Virus record (IMG/VR): IMGVR_UViG_3300023174_000058
Span: 98,188 to 162,187 of that record
From: a virus
Strand: one strand, 5' to 3'
Length of the DNA stretch: 64,000 nucleotides
The position numbers were made by a program, and so were the translations under genes. The notes below the pieces were generated by a model. That model was not told the origin of the DNA, made no database searches, and worked only from the letters and a program-made list of their open reading frames with translations. Of the stretch, positions 43,745 to 51,760 are shown piece after piece. Every line of letters starts with the position of its first letter. Within the stretch, counting starts at the first letter, position 1.

Positions 43745-45619
43745 ATGGCAGATCAATACGGAAGAAAACCAGTAAAGTTTAATAAAAATATAAAAAACCC
43801 AGAATCACAATTATTCAAAAGTCTAACAAGACTTTTTTCTGGTCCTCTTGTTAATTTTCGTCAACAAGCACAAATACGTTTTCGCCGTCGTGATTTAAAT
43901 AAATTTAATTTTACTAGTGCAACCGGTAAGCAATTTCAAAAAAGTAGTTATAACCCATTTGATGCCATACAAGCAAATATTATGGCAAACCAAACTCGCG
44001 CAGAACGTTACAGCGATTTTGATCAGATGGAATACACTCCAGAAATTGCGTCAACGCTTGATATCTATGCGGACGAAATGACAACACATAGCAGTATAAG
44101 CAAGATGTTGCACATTAAATCTTCTAATCAAGAAATACGTGGTATTTTAGAGTCACTATATTATGATGTTCTAAATATTGAATTCAACCTATTTGGCTGG
44201 TGTAGAACAATGTGCAAGTTCGGAGATATGTTCCTATACCTCGATATAGACCCAGAGCTGGGTGTTAAAAATGCTATTGGTTTACCATCGCCAGAAATTG
44301 AACGTCTTGAAGGGCAAGATAAGACAAATCCAAATTATGTTCAATTTCAATGGAATAGCGGTGGTTTAACCTTTGAAAGCTGGCAAATTGCTCATTTCCG
44401 TATTCTTGGACAAGATAAATATGCACCATACGGTACAAGCGTTCTAGAACCAGCGCGTCGAATTTGGCGTCAATTAAATCTGTTAGAAGATGCAATGATG
44501 GCTTACCGTATTGTTAGATCCCCAGATCGCCGTGTTTTTTATATCGATGTTGGAAATATAGCCCCAGAAGATGTTGAACAATACATGTTAAAGATTCAAG
44601 CACAAATGAAACGCAACATGATTATTGATCCAAACACTGGTCGTGTTGATTTACGTTATAATCCAATGAGTATCGATGAAGACTATTTCGTTCCAACACG
44701 CGGTACATCAAATACAAAAATTGATACTCTACAAGGTGGTACTTTTGCAAGCGCAATTGATGACGTTAAATATTTAAGAGACAAGCTATTTAGCGCTCTT
44801 AAGATTCCACAATCTTATCTTGCGCGTGACGATAAAGCTAGCGAAGACAAGACTACGTTAGCACAAAAAGATATACGTTTTGCTCGTACCATTCAAAGAC
44901 TACAAAGAGCTCTTATTGCTGAATTAGAGAGAGTTGGTATTATCCATCTTTTTACTCTTGGTTATCGAAACGAAGATTTGTTAAATTTTAGTCTTTCGCT
45001 AAATAATCCATCAAAAATTAGTGAATTACAAGAACTTGAACATTGGAAAACAAAGTTTGAAGTAGCCTCACAGGCAAAAGAAGGTTTTTTTAGCAAACGC
45101 TGGATTTCAGAAAATATATTTAATCTATCTGAAGTAGAATTTAAGAAAATACAACGTGAAATCTTCTACGATAAACAATTTGAAGCTTCATTAGAAGCGG
45201 CTGGCGGCGCATCAGCATCAGCCGGAGCCGAAGCTAGTGCTCTTGGCGGTGCAGCGGGCGGAGAAACACCAGAATTAGGCGGCGGTACAGAAAGCCCACC
45301 AGCTGAACCTGAAGGTGGCGAAGGAGCAGAATTAAAACCAGTTACAGAATTACCAGCAGCTAAACGTCGTGATGATAAAAAAGCTGTGGATATGCGCTCA
45401 TCGATGTCGAAGGGCGTAGCTTCAGGTATGAGATCAGAAGCATATCCAGAAGGAGCTAGAAGAGATACATTTAGAACTATGATCCCCGGTTATGATAAAT
45501 TATCTTCTATGTATGAAGCAACTAATTATACAGAAGACGAAAATGAAAAAAGATTGCATGAGGTCAATCAGGATATAAAAAATCTGTTGGCAGCTTTGGA
45601 GAAAAAGGATGCAAAATAA
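43745..45619 (+). CDS. Portal protein (gp20-like)
   Basis: 624 residues. Diagnostic stretch 'DQMEYTPEIASTLDIYADEM' near residue 100, followed by the wing/stem sequence with 'SWQIAHFRILGQDKYAPYGT', 'LEDAMMAYRIVRSPDRRVFY' and 'PQSYLARDDKASEDKTTLAQ', all typical of T4-type portals. The dodecamer forms the DNA entry vertex. Residues ~480-535 are a Gly/Ala/Ser/Glu-rich low-complexity segment (GGASASAGAEASALGGAAGG) not needed for the portal core, an unusual extension. The 3' end overlaps the next gene by 11 bases. Confidence 0.95.
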   Translation: MADQYGRKPVKFNKNIKNPESQLFKSLTRLFSGPLVNFRQQAQIRFRRRDLNKFNFTSATGKQFQKSSYNPFDAIQANIMANQTRAERYSDFDQMEYTPEIASTLDIYADEMTTHSSISKMLHIKSSNQEIRGILESLYYDVLNIEFNLFGWCRTMCKFGDMFLYLDIDPELGVKNAIGLPSPEIERLEGQDKTNPNYVQFQWNSGGLTFESWQIAHFRILGQDKYAPYGTSVLEPARRIWRQLNLLEDAMMAYRIVRSPDRRVFYIDVGNIAPEDVEQYMLKIQAQMKRNMIIDPNTGRVDLRYNPMSIDEDYFVPTRGTSNTKIDTLQGGTFASAIDDVKYLRDKLFSALKIPQSYLARDDKASEDKTTLAQKDIRFARTIQRLQRALIAELERVGIIHLFTLGYRNEDLLNFSLSLNNPSKISELQELEHWKTKFEVASQAKEGFFSKRWISENIFNLSEVEFKKIQREIFYDKQFEASLEAAGGASASAGAEASALGGAAGGETPELGGGTESPPAEPEGGEGAELKPVTELPAAKRRDDKKAVDMRSSMSKGVASGMRSEAYPEGARRDTFRTMIPGYDKLSSMYEATNYTEDENEKRLHEVNQDIKNLLAALEKKDAK

Positions 45620-46427
45620 TTTAGAAAAACCAAAATTTAAACACAATAAAAAACGAAATAGTGCTTTTTTGTTTGAATCATTGGTTAAAGAATTAACAAA
45701 AAGCGTTGTTTATGACGATAAGGAAAAACAAAAATTATTATCATCATTAATAAAACAACACTTTAATAAGAATAATGTTTTATATAAAGAATTAAGTCTA
45801 TATAAGCAATTATACGAAACAAAAGAGTTTCCAAAAGAAATAGCAGAAAAGCTTGTTGACACAATTAAAAGTGAACACGAAAAACTAAATGAAACAGAAA
45901 TTTATAATGAACAAAGTAAATTAATAGCAAAAATTAATAAGTTTATTGGACCACAAGTTTTCAATAACTTTGTTCCAAATTATAAAAATTTAGCTACAAT
46001 TTCACAAATTTTTAATAAAAATATAGAAACAAAGCAAAAAATTTTATTAGAGCAAGAGCTAATTAATAGTATTACCGGTAAAATAATAACAGAGATTAAA
46101 GAAATTAAATCTGTTGAAAATTCTGTAATTAATAGATTCGTAGAACGCTTTAATGAAGCATACAATGAATCTCTTTTAAAAGAACAAAAAGATTTATTAT
46201 CAGCTTATATTAATTCTTCCGAAGATAGCATTGACCTAAAAGTTTTTATCCATGAAGAATTATTGCGTTTAACAAATGAATTAAAATCAATTGAAGAAAA
46301 AGATAATTCTGGTAATGCAAAAAAAGTGTGTGAATCTTTAGAAAATCTAAAAATTGAAAGCATAAACGATGATTTAATTAAAAAAATTATGTATGCTCAA
46401 CAATTCTTATATGAGGTAAAAAACTAA
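45609..46427 (+). CDS. Conserved hypothetical head-operon protein (272 aa)
   Basis: Starts inside the portal gene (11-base overlap) and couples by TAATG to the next. Almost entirely helical, Lys/Glu/Asn-rich. N-terminal 'KHNKKRNSAFLFESLVKELT' and later 'FNNFVPNYKNLATISQIFNK' are the parts I would expect to be conserved; I associate such proteins with the portal-protease interval of aquatic T4-like phages. T4 has the small core proteins gp67 and gp68 there, so an internal core or assembly role is possible. No motif proves it. Confidence 0.5.
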   Translation: MQNNLEKPKFKHNKKRNSAFLFESLVKELTKSVVYDDKEKQKLLSSLIKQHFNKNNVLYKELSLYKQLYETKEFPKEIAEKLVDTIKSEHEKLNETEIYNEQSKLIAKINKFIGPQVFNNFVPNYKNLATISQIFNKNIETKQKILLEQELINSITGKIITEIKEIKSVENSVINRFVERFNEAYNESLLKEQKDLLSAYINSSEDSIDLKVFIHEELLRLTNELKSIEEKDNSGNAKKVCESLENLKIESINDDLIKKIMYAQQFLYEVKN

Positions 46428-46987
46428 TGCCAATAGCCTTAAAAATCAAGGGACCGGATGTTAGTGATTTAACCTTAAAAATAAAAGAAAAGAATGTAAA
46501 AAAAGTTACGCTTGCCATCCGTAAAACTCTTGATGGAAACATTTTAATACAAGATCATCACAACATGAATATTGTTGTTATGCCTGATAAGGGAAAGATA
46601 TTATCTTTTCCAAAAGGAGAGTTTAGCCAAGATTGTTATGCTGACCAAGATCAGCTGTTTCAGTTTTTAGTACAAAATGGCGTAATAATGCCAGACACGA
46701 TTATAGGTAGCAACATATATGGTTCTTTGGAAGCAAAATTTAACACACAAAAATCTGGCGAAGAAGAACCTTTAGAAGTTGTAATATTAAATATTAGTAA
46801 TTTCTTAACTAAAGATAAAGAAGAATATAGTATTCGTAAGAAGTTTATTGACGATCTTGAGAAAGAGCTTCTCCACCCAGACTACGAAAATAGTACTGAT
46901 CTTGGTGAAGTCCCACAAGAAAAGTTCAAGGGCAGCATACCAAAATATGGCTTCCCAACTCGTGGCATTTATCGTTACAATTATTAG
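46427..46987 (+). CDS. Conserved hypothetical head-operon protein (186 aa)
   Basis: Alpha/beta protein beginning 'PIALKIKGPDVSDLTLKIKE', then 'KVTLAIRKTLDGNILIQDHH' and 'NIVVMPDKGKILSFPK', and 'GVIMPDTIIGSNIYGSLEAK'. No catalytic motif. Coupled to the gene before it by a one-base overlap. Same context argument as its neighbour: portal-to-protease interval of the head operon. Function unknown. Confidence 0.5.
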   Translation: MPIALKIKGPDVSDLTLKIKEKNVKKVTLAIRKTLDGNILIQDHHNMNIVVMPDKGKILSFPKGEFSQDCYADQDQLFQFLVQNGVIMPDTIIGSNIYGSLEAKFNTQKSGEEEPLEVVILNISNFLTKDKEEYSIRKKFIDDLEKELLHPDYENSTDLGEVPQEKFKGSIPKYGFPTRGIYRYNY

Positions 46988-46995
46988 GAATAAAA

Positions 46996-47265
46996 TTGCA
47001 ATTATCAACATTTATACTGGCTTGTTATGGAATGACTATGATTGCGGTTTATGGCAAAATTTTTGATGCCATAAGGCCGCAACATCATTTTTTTAAATGC
47101 CCTATGTGCATGGGATTTTGGGTTGGTATTATAAACTGGTTTTTAATCGATGTAAGTTTTAATTTCTTTGTTGCTGGCTGTATTGGCTCTGGTGCGAGTT
47201 ATTTTATTAGTCGTCTTGTTGATGATGACGGAATAATCATAAAAATAAAAACTAATAAAAATTAA
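46996..47265 (+). CDS. Small membrane protein, DUF1360-like (89 aa)
   Basis: TTG start at 46996, chosen because AGGAA lies just upstream and the next ATG would remove the first membrane segment. N-terminal hydrophobic helix 'LSTFILACYGMTMIAVYG', then 'FFKCPMCMGFWVGIINWFLI' with the CP-x-C-x-GFW motif I associate with DUF1360, and a third hydrophobic segment 'FNFFVAGCIGSGASYFI'. A two- to three-helix inner-membrane protein. Function of the family is unknown. It is unexpected inside a head-assembly operon. Confidence 0.6.
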   Translation: MQLSTFILACYGMTMIAVYGKIFDAIRPQHHFFKCPMCMGFWVGIINWFLIDVSFNFFVAGCIGSGASYFISRLVDDDGIIIKIKTNKN

Positions 47266-47268
47266 TCA

Positions 47269-47276
47269 CTATTTAT
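47269..47276 (+). promoter_or_regulatory. Putative late promoter element CTATTTAT
   Basis: Exact CTATTTAT preceded by CA, only 14 bases from its first base to the ATG at 47283. If it is a promoter for this gene the leader would be extremely short; it may instead drive a downstream start such as the protease gene. Confidence 0.35.
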
Positions 47277-47282
47277 ATTAAC

Positions 47283-47708
47283 ATGAAAATTACAAAAAAG
47301 CTTATCGAGCAATTAATAAAAGAAGAAATTGGTGGCGTTCCACAATATAGTGGTGATGGAGTTTATCCCGGCTATGGATATATGAAAAATGCGCCAGACG
47401 GAAAGCTACCAGATAACAATACTTACGAACCATATAAAGGTCGCGAACCTTATCCAACTGATGCTGAAACGCCAAAAATGGAAGAAGGTCAAATGTTTGT
47501 TGCTCAAGGAAAAAATGTTTATTTACTTGAATTTGTACCCAATTCAGACCGAATGGCGGGAAGATTAACGCCTGTTGGATATTTTGAATTTACAGTAAAC
47601 GAAGTACAAAATGCACTCAATTGGAATGAGTCAGCTCCAGCAAACGTTAAATTTGATGCTAAATTAGAAAAACAAATCCTCGAATTTAGAGGTGTAGACA
47701 AGGGTTAA
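47283..47708 (+). CDS. Small protein with N-terminal 'MKITK..I..LIKEEI' tag (141 aa)
   Basis: N-terminus KITKKLIEQLIKEEIGGVPQ is nearly the same as that of the gene at 54335. The tag is followed by a Tyr/Gly/Pro-rich stretch (GDGVYPGYGYMKNAPDGKLP) and a folded domain of ~75 residues ('GQMFVAQGKNVYLLEFVPNS'). Encoded just upstream of the prohead protease gene. (I/L)-x-E in the tag (LIKEE) fits the cleavage preference of T4 gp21, hence the idea that this is a head-targeted, processed protein. Unproven. Confidence 0.5.
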   Translation: MKITKKLIEQLIKEEIGGVPQYSGDGVYPGYGYMKNAPDGKLPDNNTYEPYKGREPYPTDAETPKMEEGQMFVAQGKNVYLLEFVPNSDRMAGRLTPVGYFEFTVNEVQNALNWNESAPANVKFDAKLEKQILEFRGVDKG

Positions 47709-47710
47709 AT

Positions 47711-47812
47711 ATGCGCTCACAAATCACTTATACACGTCGTTATATGCTTCAACCAGTACGTCGTTGCTGCTCTGGACAAATAAACGTGCGGGTTGCGCCC
47801 GCTAATATTTAG
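47711..47812 (+). CDS. Possible microprotein, Arg/Cys-rich (33 aa)
   Basis: ATG two bases after the stop of the tagged gene, running to TAG at 47810-47812. Sequence starts MRSQITYTRRYMLQPVRRCC and continues SGQINVRVAPANI. Net positive, with a Cys-Cys pair. It fills the gap between two real genes almost exactly, and its stop is nine bases before the protease ATG. No Shine-Dalgarno is evident beyond a weak GGG at 47702-47704. Could be a real leader peptide or chance. Confidence 0.3.
   Translation: MRSQITYTRRYMLQPVRRCCSGQINVRVAPANI
47788..47802 (+). terminator. Short GC hairpin before the protease gene
   Basis: GCGGGT (47788-47793) pairs with GCCCGC (47797-47802) around a 3-base loop, followed by TAATATTT. 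The stem is short and the U-run is broken, so it may instead be an mRNA leader structure or attenuator within the head operon. Confidence 0.3.
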
Positions 47813-47821
47813 GTAAAATAT

Positions 47822-48424
47822 ATGTCACAAGAATTACTTAGAGAATTTTTTGAATTATGCCCAAACGGTACATGTCAAGATCTTTTAACAGAAGCAGAAA
47901 AGCTTGATGTTAAAAGTAATGGCACTATGTATCTTACTGGTAAAATCCAAGAAGCAGATGTAAAGAATGGTAATGGTCGTAAATATAGCGAAAGAATACT
48001 TCGTCGCGAAATTGAAAAATATCAATCTGTTATCAGCGAAAATCGTGCTCTTGGAGAGCTAGATCACCCAGAAAGTTCTGTAATTAATCTTAAAAATGCG
48101 TCGCATCTTATTGTTAAAACTTGGTGGGATGGACCTGCCGTTATGGGTAAATTAAAAGTGCTACCAACCCCAAGCGGACAAATTCTTAAATCTCTTGTAG
48201 AAAGTGGCGTTAAGCTTGGGATTAGCTCTCGTGGACTTGGTTCTACCCATCAAATCAATGGCGTGACAATGGTGGATGATGACTTCCAGCTTATTTGCTT
48301 TGATATGGTAAGCGAACCATCAACTCCAAATGCCTACATGATGAAAGAAGCAAAAGATCGTTTGGTAAAAGAAGCAAAAAATAATAAATTAGCTGAATTA
48401 GCTTTAAAAATATTAGGCGGCTAG
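47822..48424 (+). CDS. Prohead core protease (gp21-like)
   Basis: 200 residues. Motifs of T4-type prohead proteases: 'KNGNGRKYSERIL', 'ALGELDHPESSVINLKNAS' (His82) and 'KLGISSRGLGSTH' (Ser135/136), then 'DFQLICFDMVSEPSTPNAYM'. These supply the His and Ser of the catalytic site in the herpesvirus-assemblin-like fold. It degrades the scaffold and trims the capsid and internal proteins at (L/I)-x-E sites during head maturation. Length is close to T4 gp21 (212). One base separates it from the next gene. Confidence 0.9.
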   Translation: MSQELLREFFELCPNGTCQDLLTEAEKLDVKSNGTMYLTGKIQEADVKNGNGRKYSERILRREIEKYQSVISENRALGELDHPESSVINLKNASHLIVKTWWDGPAVMGKLKVLPTPSGQILKSLVESGVKLGISSRGLGSTHQINGVTMVDDDFQLICFDMVSEPSTPNAYMMKEAKDRLVKEAKNNKLAELALKILGG

Positions 48425-48425
48425 A

Positions 48426-48806
48426 ATGAATACAAAAGAATTAAAAGCTACTATAAAACCATTAATTAAGCAATGTATTAAAGAAGTTTTAATGGAAGAA
48501 GGGCTTGGTAAATTAATTGCAGAATCGATTGAACAACCTGTGGTTAAAAAGCAAGAGCCAATAAAAGAATCAAAAGCACATACAGAAAATCGTAAAAAAT
48601 TATTAGATCAAATTGGTAAAGAGGGATATGTAAATACAAAATTTGATCCTTTTTCTGGCACCAAACCTCTAACAGAGGCTCAAGCAAGTAATATTACTGG
48701 ACCGGCTCAAACAATGGATCCATCTGATCCCGGTGTAGATGTAAGTAAATTAATAGCAGGTAACAAACAAGTGTGGAAAACACTAACTAATGGAAAGAAA
48801 GGTTAA
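48426..48806 (+). CDS. Small tagged protein next to the prohead protease (126 aa)
   Basis: N-terminal helix 'MNTKELKATIKPLIKQCIKE' then VLMEEGLGKLIAESIE, a looser version of the helical N-terminus shared by several small proteins here. The C-terminal part is disordered-looking, Pro/Gly/Asp-rich (GPAQTMDPSDPGVDVSKLIA). No domain known. It sits between the protease and the S21-like gene. Several (I/L)-x-E sites are present. An internal head or scaffold component is plausible by position. Confidence 0.45.
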   Translation: MNTKELKATIKPLIKQCIKEVLMEEGLGKLIAESIEQPVVKKQEPIKESKAHTENRKKLLDQIGKEGYVNTKFDPFSGTKPLTEAQASNITGPAQTMDPSDPGVDVSKLIAGNKQVWKTLTNGKKG

Positions 48807-48810
48807 ATAA

Positions 48811-49083
48811 ATGTCTAAGCACTCCCCAACACACGCAAGCGCAGCGCTACCACCAGATGTAAAACCATCTTTAGAGGCTAATGAACTATTAATTAAAAAG
48901 TTTTTAAAGAGTTGCAAAAAAGAAGATTTACAAAATGTAGTTTTTGAAAACAGCTCTGGTGTACGTCGTTTTGAGACTAAATCACAACGTGAACGCCGAG
49001 AGCGCCGCGTATCAAAAGAAAAAGCATTACGTGAGTACAAAGAGTCAGAACGTATGTCACAAGATGATAAAAAACGTAAATAA
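48811..49083 (+). CDS. Small basic protein, possibly related to ribosomal protein bS21 (90 aa)
   Basis: Central part: 'ANELLIKKFLKSCKKEDLQN', then 'GVRRFETKSQRERRERR' and 'VSKEKALREYKES'. bS21 has the order 'E...alr.FKk.cek.g', then 'RRr.yekPs.kRkrk...a', so the layout is similar, with a short insert between the helices. Phage-encoded bS21 proteins are established in aquatic phages. But the match is by pattern only and the gene lies in the head operon, so a small basic virion or assembly protein is a fair alternative. Confidence 0.35.
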   Translation: MSKHSPTHASAALPPDVKPSLEANELLIKKFLKSCKKEDLQNVVFENSSGVRRFETKSQRERRERRVSKEKALREYKESERMSQDDKKRK

Positions 49084-49095
49084 GAGGTTATTTAA

Positions 49096-49500
49096 ATGTC
49101 AGATCAATCAGTCGCATTAAAGCCCGGAATCAATCACGTTGGCAATTACCAAGTAAGCGGTATTCCGTTTGCCAGTTCATCTATTGTGGCTCCTGCAACT
49201 TCAAGCACACCAGTTGAAGTTATATTCCCAAGTGTTACTAAATTTGTTGTTGTAAAAAACGTAAATCCGACAAGTGGAACATTGAGAGTTGGTTTTAGTT
49301 CAAATGGTGTAAAAACAGGAACTAATTATTTTCTTCTAGATAAAGGCGAATCCTTTTCAGGAGATTTAAAATTAACTTCTATATTTTTATTAAGCAATAA
49401 CGGTACTTCCATAAGCGCCTCAGTTATTGCTGGTTTAACTGGTATAGTTCCCGGCTTTAACCTAACCTCCGTTTACAGCGGATCCAGTGGTATTGGCTAG
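49096..49500 (+). CDS. Small virion protein, possible capsid decoration (134 aa)
   Basis: N-terminus 'SVALKPGINHVGNYQVSGIP' resembles starts of small decoration/virion proteins in large phages. Remainder is a compact beta domain ('PVEVIFPSVTKFVVVKNVNP', 'TLRVGFSSNGVKTGTNYFLL'). No signal peptide. It lies two genes upstream of the scaffold and capsid genes and is expressed with them; AGAGGTT upstream. Binding to the capsid surface is a reasonable but unproven reading. Confidence 0.5.
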   Translation: MSDQSVALKPGINHVGNYQVSGIPFASSSIVAPATSSTPVEVIFPSVTKFVVVKNVNPTSGTLRVGFSSNGVKTGTNYFLLDKGESFSGDLKLTSIFLLSNNGTSISASVIAGLTGIVPGFNLTSVYSGSSGIG

Positions 49501-49501
49501 T

Positions 49502-50527
49502 ATGAAAGTTTTAACCACACTAAGCGTATCTGGCGGTCTTGAAGTTGGCTCATCTTTACAAGATGTTTTTACTATTGGAACAGCTGGAATAGAGAACAAC
49601 GGTAATTCGGTAGATACGCTTAATGTTTGGGCAAACACAGAATTTAAAAATAACGTTATCTTAGGTAGTAGCAGCTCCGATACAATTATCGCAAATGGAA
49701 CGTTTGCCGCTAAATCAAATATAACAATTGAAAACTCAAGCCTATACTTAACTGGATCTGGCTCTACGATTTATTATAATGGCATGGATCTGTTAGCCAG
49801 CATGAACGGGGGCGGCGGTAGCAATAGTGGAAATGAAAGCGGCGGCGGCAATAAAGAACCATCTTATATAAATGATATATACGCTGGTAATAACATTACA
49901 ACTGCTCGAAGTGGTTCCGTTGTAACAGTATCGGTTGATAGAAATATTACTGATGGATACACTTTTTTGTTAAATAGCAGCAGTTATGTTCCGCAATATA
50001 ATGATAGAACAATTTATTTTAGTTTTAGCCCACATTATAATAATATAACTTATTTTCCGTGGGCAGCACAGTCAGCAAAACTAAAAAGCATAGATTATGC
50101 TATTTCTGACATAAGCATGTCGGTGTATCTACCGCCAGCGCAAACTCATTTAGGAAAGATGTTTACTTTTGTAAACGCAACCTATGTTGGGACTTCCTCA
50201 ATTGATATAATTGGATATGATGATTTACAGGGCAATACAACAACTGTAAATGGAAAATACTCAGTTCATAAACTTAAATTTTACCCATATTCAAGCGGCA
50301 ATTATACTGATTATATTGGCTCTGGAAAAATAACTGGGAATAACACTCTTGAAGTTTATTTAATAACAAATCAAGTAAAGGATTTTAAAACAATAGTTGG
50401 GCATAATTACGAAACTGATCAGCATAGCTTTATTACATTACAGGCAGTTTCGTCAAGCCAATATGGATATACATGGATGATTAGGGACATAAATGATTAT
50501 CAACCATACACCATAACAGCAATTTAA
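49502..50527 (+). CDS. Fibre-like virion protein with KVLT N-terminus in the head operon
   Basis: 341 residues from the ATG at 49502, one base after the previous stop; an upstream GTG at 49487 is in frame but would overlap, and the ATG start restores the shared 'MKVLTTLSVSGGLEVGSSLQ' N-terminus seen in the tail fibres. A Gly/Ser/Asn hinge ('NGGGGSNSGNESGGGN') at ~100-118 separates an N-terminal beta shaft from a C-terminal ~220-residue beta domain. So an adhesin-type protein is encoded amid head genes, perhaps a head fibre or a displaced tail fibre. Confidence 0.55.
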   Translation: MKVLTTLSVSGGLEVGSSLQDVFTIGTAGIENNGNSVDTLNVWANTEFKNNVILGSSSSDTIIANGTFAAKSNITIENSSLYLTGSGSTIYYNGMDLLASMNGGGGSNSGNESGGGNKEPSYINDIYAGNNITTARSGSVVTVSVDRNITDGYTFLLNSSSYVPQYNDRTIYFSFSPHYNNITYFPWAAQSAKLKSIDYAISDISMSVYLPPAQTHLGKMFTFVNATYVGTSSIDIIGYDDLQGNTTTVNGKYSVHKLKFYPYSSGNYTDYIGSGKITGNNTLEVYLITNQVKDFKTIVGHNYETDQHSFITLQAVSSSQYGYTWMIRDINDYQPYTITAI

Positions 50528-50560
50528 TAATCATTTTGTAGTTTTTTGAAATGTATAGCA

Positions 50561-50568
50561 CTATTTAT
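50561..50568 (+). promoter_or_regulatory. Putative late promoter element CTATTTAT
   Basis: Exact CTATTTAT preceded by GCA, 39 bases before the scaffold ATG at 50600 and 34 bases after the stop of the fibre-like gene. Confidence 0.45.
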
Positions 50569-50577
50569 TAACAAAGT

Positions 50578-50585
50578 TATAAATA
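50578..50585 (+). promoter_or_regulatory. TATAAATA, T4 late-promoter-like octamer
   Basis: An exact TATAAATA, the T4 late promoter core, 22 bases before the scaffold ATG and 10 bases after a CTATTTAT element. It is the only intergenic TATAAATA I found with good spacing, so it may be chance in AT-rich DNA; distance to the start would allow only a short leader. Confidence 0.25.
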
Positions 50586-50599
50586 TATGAGGTAGTTAA

Positions 50600-51730
50600 A
50601 TGTCTTCATTGCTTGAACAAGCCATTATTGACGCCAAGACTCTTAAAGAGACAGCGCGTAAAAATGCAGAATCTGCAATATTAGAGAAATATTCAAACAA
50701 AATAAAACAAAGTATTGAAATGCTTTTAGAACAAGATGAGACGGACGCCGCTGCGTTAGTTGACTCTTTAGGAGAAGCAGAAACGACAGCCGCAGCAACA
50801 CCAGTTGCACAAACTGAAGTCCCAACTGCTACATCGCCAGAAGTTAAAAAAGTTATGGATAAAATTCCGCCTTCATATCTTGGTGAAAACAACTTAGACG
50901 AAATCGAGCTTGATCTTGATTCTTTAGTCGAAGAAGTTGACAATATGAAAAAAGAATTAAATATTGAAGAAATGCCAAAAGAAGATTCAAATGTCGTTCA
51001 GCAACCAACAGCTAGAATCGCTTCAGATACATTAGCTGAAAGCGATATGCCAGAAGCGGCCGAAGAGTCTCTTGAGGAAGAACTTGAAGAGCAACCAGAA
51101 GAAATGGTTGAAGTTGATGAAAAGCTTGAAGAAGAAATTCAAATTGATATTAAAAATGTTGCTCCCGGTGGTATCAATGCAAACACAATTGAATTAGAAA
51201 AACAAATGAGTATTGCTAAAGTTTTAGCTGCTCAACTTGAAGATTTAAAAGAACATCTATTAGTAAAAGATAATCAGATTGCACACATGGAAGCTGAACT
51301 CACCGAAGCAAAAGTGATGGTAAGCGAAAAAGCTACACAATTAAAAGAAACAAAAGAAAAACTTAAGAAATCAATGTCTGTTAATGTTCATCTAAAAGAA
51401 AGCTTTGAACAATTCAGCCAAAAACTTAATGAAGTAAACCTTATCAACGCACGTTTACTTTATTCAAATAAGGTGCTTAGAAATGCCTCACTTAATGAGC
51501 GGCAGCGTGATCAAATTGCCGAAGCCATTTCTAGCGCCGCATCGGTAGAAGAAGCTAAGACTGTTTATGAAACCCTACAAAAGTCAATGCAAACTGTAGT
51601 TGAAAAACGTACAGCCCCACAATCATTGTCTGAGGCCGTAAACAAAGCTAGTAGCCCATTCTTACCAAGAAATCAAACAACAGTTGATCCAACAAAGGAT
51701 CGCTGGAAGATTCTAGCAGGAATCAAATAA
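50600..51730 (+). CDS. Prohead core scaffold protein (gp22 position)
   Basis: 376 residues, strongly acidic and helical. N-terminus 'SSLLEQAIIDAKTLKETARK' then NAESAILEKYSNKIKQSIE is a pattern I associate with scaffolds of aquatic T4-like phages. The middle has very acidic blocks (ESLEEELEEQPEEMVEVDEK) and a long coiled coil (~205-300, 'KQMSIAKVLAAQLEDLKEHL'). The C-terminus ends 'DPTKDRWKILAGIK'. Directly upstream of the capsid gene, as T4 gene 22 is. It would shape the prohead and be degraded by the gp21-like protease. A promoter-like pair and GAGG site precede it. Confidence 0.75.
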   Translation: MSSLLEQAIIDAKTLKETARKNAESAILEKYSNKIKQSIEMLLEQDETDAAALVDSLGEAETTAAATPVAQTEVPTATSPEVKKVMDKIPPSYLGENNLDEIELDLDSLVEEVDNMKKELNIEEMPKEDSNVVQQPTARIASDTLAESDMPEAAEESLEEELEEQPEEMVEVDEKLEEEIQIDIKNVAPGGINANTIELEKQMSIAKVLAAQLEDLKEHLLVKDNQIAHMEAELTEAKVMVSEKATQLKETKEKLKKSMSVNVHLKESFEQFSQKLNEVNLINARLLYSNKVLRNASLNERQRDQIAEAISSAASVEEAKTVYETLQKSMQTVVEKRTAPQSLSEAVNKASSPFLPRNQTTVDPTKDRWKILAGIK

Positions 51731-51760
51731 CAACTATCTCATACGAGAGGAAAAATAATT

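Noticed and set aside
47709-47821. Possible tRNA in the gap with GC-rich stem
   Set aside because: No cloverleaf or T-loop motif; only one six-base-pair hairpin. I saw no tRNA in the window.
50578-50585. TATAAATA taken as proof of T4-type late promoters throughout
   Set aside because: Only one well-placed intergenic copy was found, so the CTATTTAT string is the better candidate; the single copy is kept as a low-confidence feature.
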